DNA from: Clostridia bacterium
Lineage (GTDB): Bacteria; Bacillota; Clostridia; TANB77; CAG-508
Length of the DNA: 49,233 bases
Assembly: GCA_017934475.1 (NCBI GenBank)
Contig: JAGBJN010000009.1
Span: 1-49,233, forward strand
Direction: 5' to 3'
Part shown: positions 16,593 to 25,821 of the stretch, one piece after another
Numbering within the stretch: position 1 is the stretch's first letter
How the letters are laid out: the number at the start of each line of letters is the position of its first letter
Position numbers and translations under genes: made by a program
Notes under the pieces: generated by a model
Databases searched by the model: none
What the model was told of the DNA's origin: nothing
What the model saw: the letters and a program-made list of their open reading frames with translations, nothing else

Positions 16593-16991
16593 ATGGCAAA
16601 GCCAGTAACAAAAAGAGCAACAACTAGAAGAAGAGATAGAAAAAATATTGAAAAAGGTATGGCTCATATTCATTCTAGTTTCAATAATACAATAGTTACT
16701 ATAACAGACGTTCAAGGAAATGCAATTTCTTGGGCAAGTGCTGGAGAACTTGGATTTAAAGGTTCAAGAAAAAGTACACCATTTGCAGCAGGAGAAGCTG
16801 CAGAAACAGCTGCTAAAGCAGCAATGGAACATGGATTAAAATCTGTAGAAGTATTTGTTAAAGGACCAGGTTCAGGACGTGAAGCTGCAATTCGTTCTTT
16901 ACAATCAGCAGGATTAGAAATTAGTAGCATCAAAGATGTTACACCTATTCCACACAATGGTTGTAGACCACCAAAAAGAAGAAGAGTTTAA
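16593..16991 (+). CDS. rpsK: 30S ribosomal protein S11
   Basis: This is a 132-residue platform protein near the E site and the Shine-Dalgarno helix. Signatures are [36 protein letters not shown] and the C-terminal [26 protein letters not shown] precedes the ATG. Confidence 0.97.
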   Translation: MAKPVTKRATTRRRDRKNIEKGMAHIHSSFNNTIVTITDVQGNAISWASAGELGFKGSRKSTPFAAGEAAETAAKAAMEHGLKSVEVFVKGPGSGREAAIRSLQSAGLEISSIKDVTPIPHNGCRPPKRRRV

Positions 16992-17034
16992 TTAAAAGTT
17001 ATAAATTAATAATAATAAAAGGAGGAAATGCTAA

Positions 17035-17634
17035 ATGGCAAGATATAGAGAACCTGTTCTTAAAAGATGCAGATATTTAGGAATTAGCCCTACAGTATTA
17101 GGTATGGATAAAGAATCTCATCGTAAACAAGCAGGTGCAAAACATAACAAAAAAGTTTCTGAATATGCTGTTCAATTAAAAGAAAAACAAAAATTAAAAT
17201 TTGTTTATGGAGTTGGAGAAAGACAATTCAGAAAATATTTCGATATGGCTTCTAATACAAAAGGAAAAACTGGTGAAGTTTTACTTCAAATATTAGAGAG
17301 CAGATTAGACAATGTTGTATTTAGATTAGGATTTGCAAAAACAAGACCACAAGCAAGAATGCTTGTAACACATGGAACTTTTGAAGTTAATGGACATAAA
17401 GTTGATATTCCATCATACTTAATAAAAGCAGGAGATGTAATTTCAGTTAGAGAAATTAGAAAAGATAATGGAGCTATTAAACAAAGTATAGAAGAAAATG
17501 CTGGAAGATTAGTTCCACAATGGTTAGAAAAGGATGTAGAAAAATTAAGTGGTAAAGTTGTTAGATTATCTTCAAGAGAAGAAATCGACATACCAGTTGA
17601 AGAACATTTAATAGTAGAGCTTTACTCAAAATAA
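17035..17634 (+). CDS. rpsD: 30S ribosomal protein S4
   Basis: S4 is a 16S rRNA assembly-initiator protein of 199 residues. The N-terminal zinc ligands found in some S4 proteins are absent (C- form). An S4 RNA-binding domain lies at about residues 90-150 (ESRLDNVVFRLGFAKTRPQARMLVTHGTFEVNG). AGGAGG lies upstream. In B. subtilis rpsD is located elsewhere; here it is in the alpha cluster, as in many Clostridia. A repeat-rich 156-bp gap follows. Confidence 0.97.
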   Translation: MARYREPVLKRCRYLGISPTVLGMDKESHRKQAGAKHNKKVSEYAVQLKEKQKLKFVYGVGERQFRKYFDMASNTKGKTGEVLLQILESRLDNVVFRLGFAKTRPQARMLVTHGTFEVNGHKVDIPSYLIKAGDVISVREIRKDNGAIKQSIEENAGRLVPQWLEKDVEKLSGKVVRLSSREEIDIPVEEHLIVELYSK

Positions 17635-17638
17635 TAGC

Positions 17639-17775
17639 TAGAAGTTAGACAAATTAGAATTAAACCTAAGTACAAAAACTCAAAAAAATTAAAATAAAAA
17701 GTTGAAGTAGAGTATTAAAAAGGGTATAAAGATTAGATTACATTCTAACCTCTAACCTCTAACCTCGGACTTCTA
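17639..17775. repeat. TCTAACC heptamer repeat and flanking inverted arms between rpsD and rpoA
   Basis: Three perfect tandem heptamers TCTAACC (17744-17764) are followed by CGGACTTCTA. The last six bases (CTTCTA, 17770-17775) pair with TAGAAG at the left end (17639-17644). The 20 bases at 17744-17763 are the exact reverse complement of 11209-11228 upstream of rpsE. The repeat ends six bases before the rpoA ribosome-binding site. Confidence 0.7.
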
Positions 17776-17790
17776 AATTAGGAGGTAAAA

Positions 17791-18738
17791 ATGATAGAAT
17801 TTGAAAGGCCAGATATTAAATGCTTAGAAATAGACGAGAAAACAAATTATGCAAAATTTGTTTGTGAACCATTAGAGCGTGGTTATGGAGTTACAATTGG
17901 TAACTCTCTAAGAAGAATATTACTTTCTTCTTTACCAGGTGCTGCTATTACAAGTGTAAAGATAGAAGGGGTCGTTCATGAATTTTCTACAATACAAAAT
18001 GTAGTAGAAGATGTACCAGAAATAATTGTAAACTTAAAAATGGTAAGACTAAAACTTCAAAATAATGAAGAAAAAATAGTTCGTATTGACTATAAAGGAG
18101 AAGGAGAAGTTAAGGCAGGAGATATTATTACTGATGACACTGTTGAAGTTCTTAATCCAGATTTACATATTGCAACACTTTCTGAAGGTGCACATCTTCA
18201 AATTGAAATGACAGTTGAAAAAGGAAGAGGATATAATTCAGCTGAAAAGAACAAAAAAGATACTCAAGCGATAGGAGTATTACCAATAGACTCAATTTTC
18301 ACACCTGTTAAAAAAGTTAATTATGCAGTAGAGAATACTAGAGTTGGTCAAAATATAGATTATGATAAATTAACAATAGAATTATGGACAGATGGAAGTC
18401 TTGCTCCATATGAAGCATTAAGTTTAGCTGCAAAAGTTATGACAGGACACTTAGAATTATTTATAGATTTATCAGAAACTGCTAAAAATACACAAGTAAT
18501 GATAGAAAAAGAAGAAAACAAGAAAGAAAAAGTTCTAGAAATGTCAATTGAAGATCTTGAATTATCAGTAAGATCATTCAACTGCTTAAAAAGAGCTGGT
18601 ATTTCAACAGTTGAAGATATCACAAATATGACAGAATCTGAAATGATGAAAGTAAGAAATTTAGGAAAGAAATCATTAGATGAAGTTACTTTCAAATTAC
18701 GTTCATTAGGTTTAGATTTTGCTCAAGAAGAAGATTAA
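17791..18738 (+). CDS. rpoA: DNA-directed RNA polymerase subunit alpha
   Basis: This is a 315-residue assembly scaffold of RNA polymerase. The N-terminal domain (residues 1 to about 225) has [28 protein letters not shown]. The C-terminal domain (about 250-310) has [14 protein letters not shown] and [11 protein letters not shown], with the DNA-contacting Arg, Asn, Cys and GKKS residues conserved. AGGAGG lies upstream. The C-terminal domain is a useful comparison for the free-standing homologue at 28364-28615. Confidence 0.98.
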   Translation: MIEFERPDIKCLEIDEKTNYAKFVCEPLERGYGVTIGNSLRRILLSSLPGAAITSVKIEGVVHEFSTIQNVVEDVPEIIVNLKMVRLKLQNNEEKIVRIDYKGEGEVKAGDIITDDTVEVLNPDLHIATLSEGAHLQIEMTVEKGRGYNSAEKNKKDTQAIGVLPIDSIFTPVKKVNYAVENTRVGQNIDYDKLTIELWTDGSLAPYEALSLAAKVMTGHLELFIDLSETAKNTQVMIEKEENKKEKVLEMSIEDLELSVRSFNCLKRAGISTVEDITNMTESEMMKVRNLGKKSLDEVTFKLRSLGLDFAQEED

Positions 18739-18783
18739 ATTAGATTTATAAAGATATAGAATAAAAACAAGGAGGGAAATACA

Positions 18784-19308
18784 GTGGCAATTAACAGAAA
18801 ATTAGGTAAAACAACAGATATCCGTATGGCAATGTTAAAATGTCAATTAACTGACTTAATTTTACACGGAAAAATAGAAACCACAGAAGCAAGAGCCAAA
18901 GAAGTTAAAGCTATGGCTGATAGTATAATTTCCTTAGCAATTAAAGAAAAAGATAATTTTGAAACAGTAGACGTTAAAGTTGTAAAAGCAAAATTAGATA
19001 GTAAAGGAAATAAAGAAACAGAACTTGTAAAAAGCAAAAATGGAAAAGAATATTTAAGAGTTGTAAAAGAAACAAAAACAGAAAAAAGACAAAAAGATAT
19101 GCCAAGTAGATTAAATGCTAGAAGAAAAATGATGAAAATGCTTAATAAAGTAAAAGACGAAAATGGAAATAACATTGATTTACCAGCAAAATTATTTGGT
19201 GAAATAGCTGAAAAATATACTGGAAGAGTTGGAGGATACACACGTATCGTTAAAGCTGGACCACGTAGAGGAGACGCAGCTGAAGTTGTTATATTACAAT
19301 TAGTTTAA
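18784..19308 (+). CDS. rplQ: 50S ribosomal protein L17 with an internal insertion
   Basis: L17 lies at the bottom of the large subunit. The N-terminal NRKLGKTTDIRMAMLKCQLTD and ETTEARAKEVK and the C-terminal KLFGEIAEKY, GGYTRI and PRRGDAAEVVILQLV are canonical. The protein is 174 residues, about 50 longer than the Bacillus protein, because of a Lys/Glu-rich insertion at about residues 60-110. The start is GTG at 18784 with AGGAGGG nine bases upstream. It is the last gene of the cluster, before a terminator. Confidence 0.95.
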   Translation: MAINRKLGKTTDIRMAMLKCQLTDLILHGKIETTEARAKEVKAMADSIISLAIKEKDNFETVDVKVVKAKLDSKGNKETELVKSKNGKEYLRVVKETKTEKRQKDMPSRLNARRKMMKMLNKVKDENGNNIDLPAKLFGEIAEKYTGRVGGYTRIVKAGPRRGDAAEVVILQLV

Positions 19309-19323
19309 TTTAGAAGATAAAGG

Positions 19324-19350
19324 GCCTTATACATAAGGCTTTTTATTTTT
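19324..19350 (+). terminator. Intrinsic terminator after rplQ
   Basis: A perfect stem GCCTTAT/ATAAGGC (19324-19330 with 19333-19339) is followed by TTTTTATTTTT. It ends the alpha transcript. Confidence 0.85.
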
Positions 19351-19442
19351 GTAAAAAAGATTGAAATAAATTTAATAAAAACTAATGAAGATATAAATAT
19401 AGATAATAAATGTTTTTTTGTACTATGAAAAACTTGTAAAAT

Positions 19443-19471
19443 TTGACTTAATTTTCTATATATGGTATAAT
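19443..19471 (+). promoter_or_regulatory. Promoter of the glucosaminidase-like gene
   Basis: TTGACT (19443-19448) and perfect TATAAT (19466-19471) are separated by 17 bp. The roughly 45-nt leader has a small GGTA/TACC hairpin before the ribosome-binding site. Confidence 0.8.
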
Positions 19472-19522
19472 TAAGAGGTGGGCGGTAAAAAAACTACCAG
19501 CAAGAAAGGATGTTGAATTAAA

Positions 19523-20245
19523 ATGGAAACAAATTTAAATAGTAGTGAGTGTGCCCTGAAGATAAGCAGAATTATTGCTGTATTTGTAATATTTGTTATT
19601 ACAGGAACAAGTATTGGATTATATACATCTAATACAACTCAAGTAGCATCTGTAGATGAAGAAAGTGCTTTAGAAATGGAAGTACAAATAGCAGATGTAG
19701 TGACTACTAGTGCAGAAAGAAATTTAAATACAACTTCAAGAAGCGCAGAAGAAAGAATAGTAGAAGAACCAAAGGTACAATATATTTCAATTGATGAAAT
19801 AGAAATATCAAGAGATATGGATTTAACTCAAAGATGTGGAGTTTCAAAAGAAGACTTCGTAGAATTAATGTCTGGATTAAGATATGATACTTCAGGATTT
19901 TTTGAAGAAAATGCTGAAATTATATATGATTTATGTGAAGAGTATGAATTAAACGAAATATTCTTCTGTGGATTAATAGCAGGTGAATCTGGATTTAATA
20001 TAGCTTCAAACCATAGAAATAAACATAACTATATTAGTATGATGTCTGGTGGAAGCATGATTAGATATGGTTCAGATGAAGAAGGATTAGAAGCAGCTGC
20101 TGCATTATTACACAATAAATATTTATCTGAAGGTGGATCTTGTTATTATGGTACAACATTATCATGTGTACAAAGAAGATTTTGTCCTAACTCATCTACA
20201 TGGGTTGGCTTAATATATGGATGTATGAGTAAGATAGTAAATTAA
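19523..20245 (+). CDS. Membrane-anchored glucosaminidase-like (lysozyme-fold) protein
   Basis: A 240-residue protein with one N-terminal membrane segment (about residues 14-33), a low-complexity acidic linker (to about 95) and a C-terminal catalytic-looking domain. The domain has AGESGFNIA with a likely catalytic E155, then KHNYISMM and YGSDEEGLEAAAALL, an arrangement like the glucosaminidase (GH73/LytG-type) superfamily that cuts peptidoglycan. Four cysteines near the end could form disulfides outside the cell. It is a single-gene unit with its own promoter and terminator. The activity is inferred from motif order only; a lytic transglycosylase-like role is possible. Confidence 0.65.
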   Translation: METNLNSSECALKISRIIAVFVIFVITGTSIGLYTSNTTQVASVDEESALEMEVQIADVVTTSAERNLNTTSRSAEERIVEEPKVQYISIDEIEISRDMDLTQRCGVSKEDFVELMSGLRYDTSGFFEENAEIIYDLCEEYELNEIFFCGLIAGESGFNIASNHRNKHNYISMMSGGSMIRYGSDEEGLEAAAALLHNKYLSEGGSCYYGTTLSCVQRRFCPNSSTWVGLIYGCMSKIVN

Positions 20246-20250
20246 TATAA

Positions 20251-20275
20251 AAAAGAGCGTAAGCTCTTTTTTTTT
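20251..20275 (+). terminator. Intrinsic terminator after the glucosaminidase-like gene
   Basis: A perfect 8-bp stem AAAAGAGC/GCTCTTTT with a GTAA tetraloop (20251-20270) runs into a T tract. Confidence 0.9.
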
Positions 20276-20341
20276 GCTTAAAAATGTTATATAATACATA
20301 AAATGTTTATAAATTAATGTCATTATTTAAAGGAGAAAGAA

Positions 20342-23300
20342 ATGGGAGAATTTGTTCATCTGCATCTACACAGCGAATTTAGTTTGCTAGATGGAGCTAA
20401 TAGAATAAAAGATATACCTTTAATTGCAAAAGAGCTAGGAATGGATTCTATAGCTCTTACTGACCATGGTGTGATGTTTGGTGTAATAGACTTTTATAAA
20501 GCATGCAAAGCTAATGATATAAAACCTATAATTGGTTGTGAGGTTTATGTTGCTCCTAGAACAAGACATGATAAAGAACCTGGTATAGATAACAATTATA
20601 ACCATTTAATTCTTCTTGCAAAAAATAATGAAGGATATAAAAATTTATCTAAGATGGTTTCACTTAGTTTTACAGAAGGGTATTATTATAAACCAAGAAT
20701 AGATAAAGAATTGTTAGAAAAATATCATGAAGGTTTAATATGTTTAAGTGCTTGTTTAGCAGGAGAATTACCACAAGCAATACAAAAAAATGATATGGAA
20801 GAAGCAAAAAGAGTTGCTTTATGGTTTAAAAATTTATTTAAAGATGATTATTATTTAGAGATTCAAAACAATGGAGTAAGAGCACAGGCATTAGTGAATC
20901 AAAAATTAATAGAACTTTCAAAAGAATTAGATATTCCTCTTGTTGCAACAAATGATGCACACTATTCTAGAAAAGAAGATGCATATAACCATGAAGTATT
21001 ATTATGTATTCAAACTGGAAAGAGAATGTCTGATGAAGATAGAATGAGATTTGAAACAGATGAGTTATATATAAAATCTCCAAAAGAGATGATAGATTAT
21101 TTTGAGAATGTTCCAGAAGCAATAGAAAATACAATTAAAATTGCAGAAAAATGTAATGTTGAATTTGAATTTGGACACACAATACTTCCAAATTATGATG
21201 TACCTGAAGGTTTTGAAACACATTATGATTATATAGAAAAACTATGCAAAGATGGTCTTTTAAAAAAATATGGAAATGAAGAAAAAGATTATAGTGAATT
21301 ATCTGAAGAAATAAGAAATAGGGCAGAATATGAACTTGGTGTAATTAAAAAAATGGGATATGTTGATTATTTCCTAATTGTATGGGATTACATCAATTAT
21401 GCAAAAACACATGATATACCTGTTGGACCAGGACGTGGATCAGGTGCAGGTTCTATAGTTGCGTATGCAATAGGAATAACAGATATAGATCCACTTAAAT
21501 ATAACTTACTTTTTGAGAGATTTTTAAATCCCGAAAGAATAAGTATGCCAGATTTTGACGTTGACTTTTGTTATGAGAAAAGAGATAAAGTAATACAATA
21601 TGTTTGTGAAAAATATGGTTATGACCATGTATCACAAATTATCACTTTTGGAACAATGTCTGCAAGAATGGTAATAAGAGATGTTGCAAGAGTATTAGAT
21701 ATGCCATATGCAGAAGCGGATAAACTTGCAAAAATGGTTCCAAATGAAATACATATTACAATAAAAAAAGCATTAGAACAAAATAAGGAATTTAATGATG
21801 CATATGAAAATAATGAAGATGTACATAAATTATTAGACATTGCAATGGCACTAGAAGGAATGCCACGTCAGGCATCAACTCATGCTTGTGGTATTGTTAT
21901 TACAAAAGAACCAGTAGATACATATGTGCCATTATATGTTAGAGAAGGAAATATATCTACTCAATTTATAATGACAACATTGGAAGAACTTGGACTTCTA
22001 AAAATGGACTTTTTAGGCTTAAGAACACTTACTGTTATTCAAGATACAATAGATTTAGTAAAAGCAAATAGAGGAATTGAAGTTACATTTGATAAAGATA
22101 TGAATGATCCAAAAGTATTTAAATTATGGCAAGATGGAGAAAGTGTAGGAATATTCCAATTTGAATCACAGGGTATGACAAACTTTATGAAGGAACTTAA
22201 ACCAGATAGTTTGGAAGATATTATAGCTGGGGTTTCTTTATATAGACCAGGTCCAATGGATCAAATACCAAGATATATAGCAAATAAAAAAGATCCAGAA
22301 CATGCAATATATACACACCCTGCATTAAAGCCAATACTTGAAGTTACATATGGTTGTATGGTATACCAAGAACAAGTTATGCAAATTGTTAGAGATTTAG
22401 CCGGATACTCTTTAGGAAGAGCTGATTTAGTTCGTCGTGCAATGGGGAAGAAAAAACTAGATGTTATGGCAAAAGAAAGAGAAATATTTATAAATGGACA
22501 AGTAGATGAAGAAGGAAATATTGTAGTACCAGGTTGTGTTAGAAATGGTATAGATGAAGCTTCAGCAAATAGAATATTTGATGAAATGGCTGAATTTGCA
22601 AAATACGCATTTAACAAATCACATGCTGCAGCATATGCTGTTGTATCTTATCAAACTGCATATCTTAAAGCATATTATCCTGAAGAATTTATGGCTGCAA
22701 CATTAAATAGTTATTTAGGAAATTTAGATAAAGTACCATATTATATTGAAGAATGTAAAAGACTTCATATTGAAATATTAAGGCCTAATATAAATAAAAG
22801 TGTTACAAAGTTTACAGTAGAAGATGGTAAAATTCGTTTTGGAATGGGCAGTATTAAAAATGTTGGTGTTGCTGCAATTAATGCAATAGTAGAAGAAAGA
22901 AACAAAAATGGTGAATTTAAATCATTTACTGATTTTTGTGAAAGAATTCAAAATGAATCAATAAATAAAAGATGTATTGAAAGTTTGATAAAAGCAGGAA
23001 CATTTGATGAGTTTGAACAAACGAGAAGTACACTTATGGCATCATTTGAAGATATAATAGATACAATAACAGATAGCTTTAAAAAAAGCATTAAAGGACA
23101 AGTATCAATGTTTGATATGGGAAGTAGTGATGAAGAAAATGATTCACTACAAGATTTGAAATATAATTTTACTGCATTGAAAGAATATTCAGAAAAGGAA
23201 CTTTTATCGATGGAAAAGGAAATGCTCGGTTTATATATTTCAGGACACCCATTATCAGAATTAAAAGAACAAATAGAAAAAGTAGCTAATATCGATACAA

Positions 23301-23866
23301 TGAAAATTAGAGTTTCCATGGAGGAAGAACAAGAAACTGGAAACGCTGAATATAAAGATGGACAAAATGTAAAATTTGTAGGTGTTATAAATAGTATAAA
23401 GAAAAAATATACTAAAACTAATAAGATTATGGCTTTTATAGAATTGGAGGACTTATATGGAAGTTTGGAGGTAATAGCATTTGAAAATTGTTACCAATCA
23501 TCTATAAATAGTTTAGTTGAGGAAAATATTGTACTTGTAGAAGGTAGAGTTAGTATAAAAGAAGAGGAAAGTATAACAATTATAGCTAATAAAATTCAAG
23601 ATTTTAATGCAAGTTCAGTACAAGCAAATAATACTTATAATGTTGTTCAAAGAAAAGTTCTTAATGTAAATGTTACAAATTTAAGTGAAGAACAAAAAAA
23701 TAAACTAAGAGGTGCGTTAAAATTCTTTTCAGGAGATAGAAATAATACACAACTTGAAATAAAAAATAAAGAAGAAACAAGTAAAGCTGGCGGAATTTTT
23801 ATAAATAAAGAAATACTTGAAGAGCTACAGGAATTAGTTGGATTTGAAAATATAGAATATAAATAG
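20342..23866 (+). CDS. dnaE: DNA polymerase III subunit alpha, DnaE type
   Basis: This is a replicative C-family DNA polymerase of 1174 residues. The N-terminal PHP domain starts HLHLHSEFSLLDGANRI with ALTDHG. The palm has GPGRGSGAGSIVAYAIGITD and the catalytic aspartates in MPDFDVDF. The thumb and fingers include GVSLYRPGPMDQIPRYI. The tandem HhH region and a C-terminal OB domain (VKFVGVINSIKKKYTK, about residue 1010 on) complete it. It lacks the exonuclease insertion of PolC. AAAGGAGA lies upstream. It is followed 13 bp later by a methyltransferase gene, probably in one transcript. Confidence 0.96.
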   Translation: MGEFVHLHLHSEFSLLDGANRIKDIPLIAKELGMDSIALTDHGVMFGVIDFYKACKANDIKPIIGCEVYVAPRTRHDKEPGIDNNYNHLILLAKNNEGYKNLSKMVSLSFTEGYYYKPRIDKELLEKYHEGLICLSACLAGELPQAIQKNDMEEAKRVALWFKNLFKDDYYLEIQNNGVRAQALVNQKLIELSKELDIPLVATNDAHYSRKEDAYNHEVLLCIQTGKRMSDEDRMRFETDELYIKSPKEMIDYFENVPEAIENTIKIAEKCNVEFEFGHTILPNYDVPEGFETHYDYIEKLCKDGLLKKYGNEEKDYSELSEEIRNRAEYELGVIKKMGYVDYFLIVWDYINYAKTHDIPVGPGRGSGAGSIVAYAIGITDIDPLKYNLLFERFLNPERISMPDFDVDFCYEKRDKVIQYVCEKYGYDHVSQIITFGTMSARMVIRDVARVLDMPYAEADKLAKMVPNEIHITIKKALEQNKEFNDAYENNEDVHKLLDIAMALEGMPRQASTHACGIVITKEPVDTYVPLYVREGNISTQFIMTTLEELGLLKMDFLGLRTLTVIQDTIDLVKANRGIEVTFDKDMNDPKVFKLWQDGESVGIFQFESQGMTNFMKELKPDSLEDIIAGVSLYRPGPMDQIPRYIANKKDPEHAIYTHPALKPILEVTYGCMVYQEQVMQIVRDLAGYSLGRADLVRRAMGKKKLDVMAKEREIFINGQVDEEGNIVVPGCVRNGIDEASANRIFDEMAEFAKYAFNKSHAAAYAVVSYQTAYLKAYYPEEFMAATLNSYLGNLDKVPYYIEECKRLHIEILRPNINKSVTKFTVEDGKIRFGMGSIKNVGVAAINAIVEERNKNGEFKSFTDFCERIQNESINKRCIESLIKAGTFDEFEQTRSTLMASFEDIIDTITDSFKKSIKGQVSMFDMGSSDEENDSLQDLKYNFTALKEYSEKELLSMEKEMLGLYISGHPLSELKEQIEKVANIDTMKIRVSMEEEQETGNAEYKDGQNVKFVGVINSIKKKYTKTNKIMAFIELEDLYGSLEVIAFENCYQSSINSLVEENIVLVEGRVSIKEEESITIIANKIQDFNASSVQANNTYNVVQRKVLNVNVTNLSEEQKNKLRGALKFFSGDRNNTQLEIKNKEETSKAGGIFINKEILEELQELVGFENIEYK

Positions 23867-23879
23867 AAAAGGAAGAAAA

Positions 23880-24782
23880 ATGGAAGATAATATACCAGAT
23901 TTTTTAATAGATAAACTAAGGAATCAATATGGTAATGAAATTAATAATCAAATTTTAAAAGGCTTTGAGAAAAAAAGACCAGTTACTTTAAGAGTAAATA
24001 CAATAAAATCTACTTGTGAAGAAATTGAGAAATGTTTTTTTGAAAGTAATATTGAATTTGAAAAAGTTAATTTCTATGATTGTGCATACATAATTAAAAA
24101 TGTTAAAGAAGATGAAATATGTGAATTAGATATATATAAAGAAGGTAAGATATATCTTCAAAGTTTATCCTCAATGCTTCCTCCTATAGTACTAGAACCA
24201 AAAGAAAATGAAGATATATTAGACATGGCAGCAGCTCCAGGGGGTAAGACAACAGAAATTGCTGCAATAACAAATAATAATTCAAATATAACAGCGTGTG
24301 AGTTAAATAGTATAAGAGCAGAAAGATTAAAATATAATATAGAGAAACAAGGTGCAACATCTGTGTATGTCATGCAAAAAGATGCTAGAAATATTGATGA
24401 TTTCTTTTCATTTGATAGAATATTGCTAGATGCTCCTTGTAGTGGAAGTGGAACATTAAATGTAAAAGAAGATGTTTCAAAATACTTTAGCATAAAACTA
24501 ATAGAAAAATCTTCAAAAGCGCAGCTTGCTTTACTAAAAAAAGCAATCAATATATTAAAGCCTGGTCATGAAATGGTATATTCTACTTGTTCTATATTAA
24601 AAGAAGAAAATGAAGATATTGTAAATGAAGTTTTAGAAACAGGGAAAGTTGAAATAATACCTATAGAATATGAATGGGTAAATGAATTACATGCTTTGCC
24701 AACTGAAATTCCTGGGACTTTATGTATTATGCCAAATGAATTATTTGAAGGGTTTTATATAGCAAAATTAAAAAAGAAGTAA
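23880..24782 (+). CDS. RsmB/NOL1/NOP2-family RNA (cytosine-5) methyltransferase
   Basis: This SAM-dependent enzyme is predicted to make m5C in rRNA or tRNA. The 300-residue protein has the RNA-recognition N-terminus with RVNTIKS, the SAM-binding motif LDMAAAPGGKTTEIA, the acidic LDAPCSGSGTL (motif IV Cys) and YSTCSILKEENE (motif VI catalytic Cys). It lacks the C-terminal PUA-like domain of RsmF and the NusB-like domain of full RsmB, so I assign only the family. It starts 13 bp after dnaE with GGAAG-type spacing and ends at a bidirectional terminator. Confidence 0.85.
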   Translation: MEDNIPDFLIDKLRNQYGNEINNQILKGFEKKRPVTLRVNTIKSTCEEIEKCFFESNIEFEKVNFYDCAYIIKNVKEDEICELDIYKEGKIYLQSLSSMLPPIVLEPKENEDILDMAAAPGGKTTEIAAITNNNSNITACELNSIRAERLKYNIEKQGATSVYVMQKDARNIDDFFSFDRILLDAPCSGSGTLNVKEDVSKYFSIKLIEKSSKAQLALLKKAINILKPGHEMVYSTCSILKEENEDIVNEVLETGKVEIIPIEYEWVNELHALPTEIPGTLCIMPNELFEGFYIAKLKKK

Positions 24783-24789
24783 ATAAAAA

Positions 24790-24825
24790 AGCATAGGTGT
24801 GTAGTACACATCTATGCTCTTTTAT
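24790..24825. terminator. Bidirectional terminator between the methyltransferase and a minus-strand orphan gene
   Basis: A long stem AGCATAG and TGTGT pairing with ACACA and CTATGCT (24790-24818) has a 3-nt loop and one internal mismatch. It has T runs on both sides (CTTTTATTTTT on plus, TTTTTTATTT on minus), so it can serve the convergent genes. Confidence 0.85.
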
Positions 24826-24827
24826 TT

Positions 24828-25106
24828 TTAGAATGTTTCCTTTTGCCACTTTTTACAAAGTCTCTTTCGAGTTTTAAGCGGTAAATTTGGATTGAACAAC
24901 AGCGATTCAACAACTCTACCACATTTAGTAGTACGTGCAAGAGTATCCAAAGTCTCTACATCTGTGTGTTTGTTTCGTGCTGCATAAATAATAGGCCCAT
25001 CACAACCGCTTTTACAGATTACATCAAGAATTTTTGAATCTTCTGTGTTGAGTGCTAGTTTGAGCTGGTCATCCACTTCAAGTAAACAAAAGTGCTCAAC
25101 ATCCAT
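24828..25106 (-). CDS. Orphan small protein with leucine-rich-variant-like repeats (92 aa)
   Basis: A short cytoplasmic protein, helical and cysteine-containing. Segments such as PIIYAARNKHTDVETLDTLA and ESLLFNPNLPLKTRKRLCKK look like units of the leucine-rich-variant (LRV) type helical repeat, which often mediate protein contacts. Start: the ATG at 25106 has AAGGAGGT nine bases upstream. A longer frame from a TTG at 25127 would place the ribosome-binding site inside the gene. It has its own promoter with a flanking inverted repeat (25165-25214) and shares a terminator. It is more GC-rich than its neighbours and its function is unknown. Confidence 0.7.
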   Translation of the reverse strand: MDVEHFCLLEVDDQLKLALNTEDSKILDVICKSGCDGPIIYAARNKHTDVETLDTLARTTKCGRVVESLLFNPNLPLKTRKRLCKKWQKETF

Positions 25107-25164
25107 ATTTAAATTACCTCCTTGCAATTGCTATTTAGGTTAACGGGTTACAATTATAGTCAAA

Positions 25165-25214
25165 CGACAAATAAAATTATAACACTAATTGAAACAAAAT
25201 GTCAATATTTGTCG
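25165..25214 (-). promoter_or_regulatory. Promoter of the orphan gene, flanked by an inverted repeat (possible operator)
   Basis: On the minus strand, consensus TTGACA (25200-25205) and TATAAT (25176-25181) have 18-bp spacing. The promoter is framed by CGACAAAT (25165-25172) and its perfect inverse ATTTGTCG (25207-25214). An 8-bp inverted pair with one arm upstream of -35 and the other just past -10 fits a looped or dimer-binding repressor site, but this is inference. Confidence 0.65.
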
Positions 25215-25231
25215 AACTTTAAAAGGGATAA

Positions 25232-25666
25232 TTATAAATATTTTTTTAATGTCTCAACACTATCTTCCTGCATAGTTACGAAATCATGAAGAACACCTTT
25301 TACATCACTTGCTGCATTTGGATTTTGGTTTATAAGTCTTCTTCCTTCAATAATTCCCATATTGGTGCCTTGCATAAGAAGTTCAGAAAGTTTTGATGTT
25401 GTATCATCAATCATTGTTCTCATTTGAATTCCATACCAAGTCATAGCTTTATTCATTGCATTAGTTTCATGTGGTTCTTTACTACTATAATTATCATAAA
25501 TGTCATTTACTCTTCTTGAAATATCTTTATATTTATTATACTCAACATCAAGAACATGTTTAAAAGAATCGTCTTTTGCTTTTTCTGAAACGAAAGAAAT
25601 TGCGTCCATTCCCATTGTAGCACCTTTATTAACTTCATCTAATATGTTTAAATTTTTATTTTCCAT
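25232..25666 (-). CDS. Predicted ferritin-like four-helix protein (DUF2383-like), 144 aa
   Basis: A soluble, all-helical 144-residue protein without signal peptide. The pattern of long amphipathic helices with an early DAISFVSEKAKDDSF, a central WYGIQMRTMID and a final DFVTMQEDSVETLKKYL resembles small clostridial ferritin-like proteins of unknown role. Classic di-iron ExxH pairs are not evident, so metal binding is doubtful. AAGGAGG precedes the ATG by seven bases. It is transcribed toward the orphan LRV-like gene, with that gene's promoter in between. Confidence 0.6.
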   Translation of the reverse strand: MENKNLNILDEVNKGATMGMDAISFVSEKAKDDSFKHVLDVEYNKYKDISRRVNDIYDNYSSKEPHETNAMNKAMTWYGIQMRTMIDDTTSKLSELLMQGTNMGIIEGRRLINQNPNAASDVKGVLHDFVTMQEDSVETLKKYL

Positions 25667-25821
25667 AACAAATCCTCCTTTTTTACATTATGTACAAAAA
25701 AATAAAAAATATAATATAAATTAAAATGATTTATGTTATAATATAATTATAAAAAAATAAAGAAAATTAATAAAATAAAGATTTATTACAAATGATAAGA
25801 AATGTTGAAAGGAATGATATT

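Noticed and set aside
17744-17764. TCTAACC triplet repeat as a CRISPR or telomere-like array
   Set aside because: There are only three contiguous 7-bp units with no spacers and no cas genes; it is treated as a dispersed intergenic repeat.
20290-20295. TATAAT before dnaE as a full promoter
   Set aside because: The -35 position falls in the T tract of the preceding terminator and has no recognisable hexamer; the real start could lie elsewhere.
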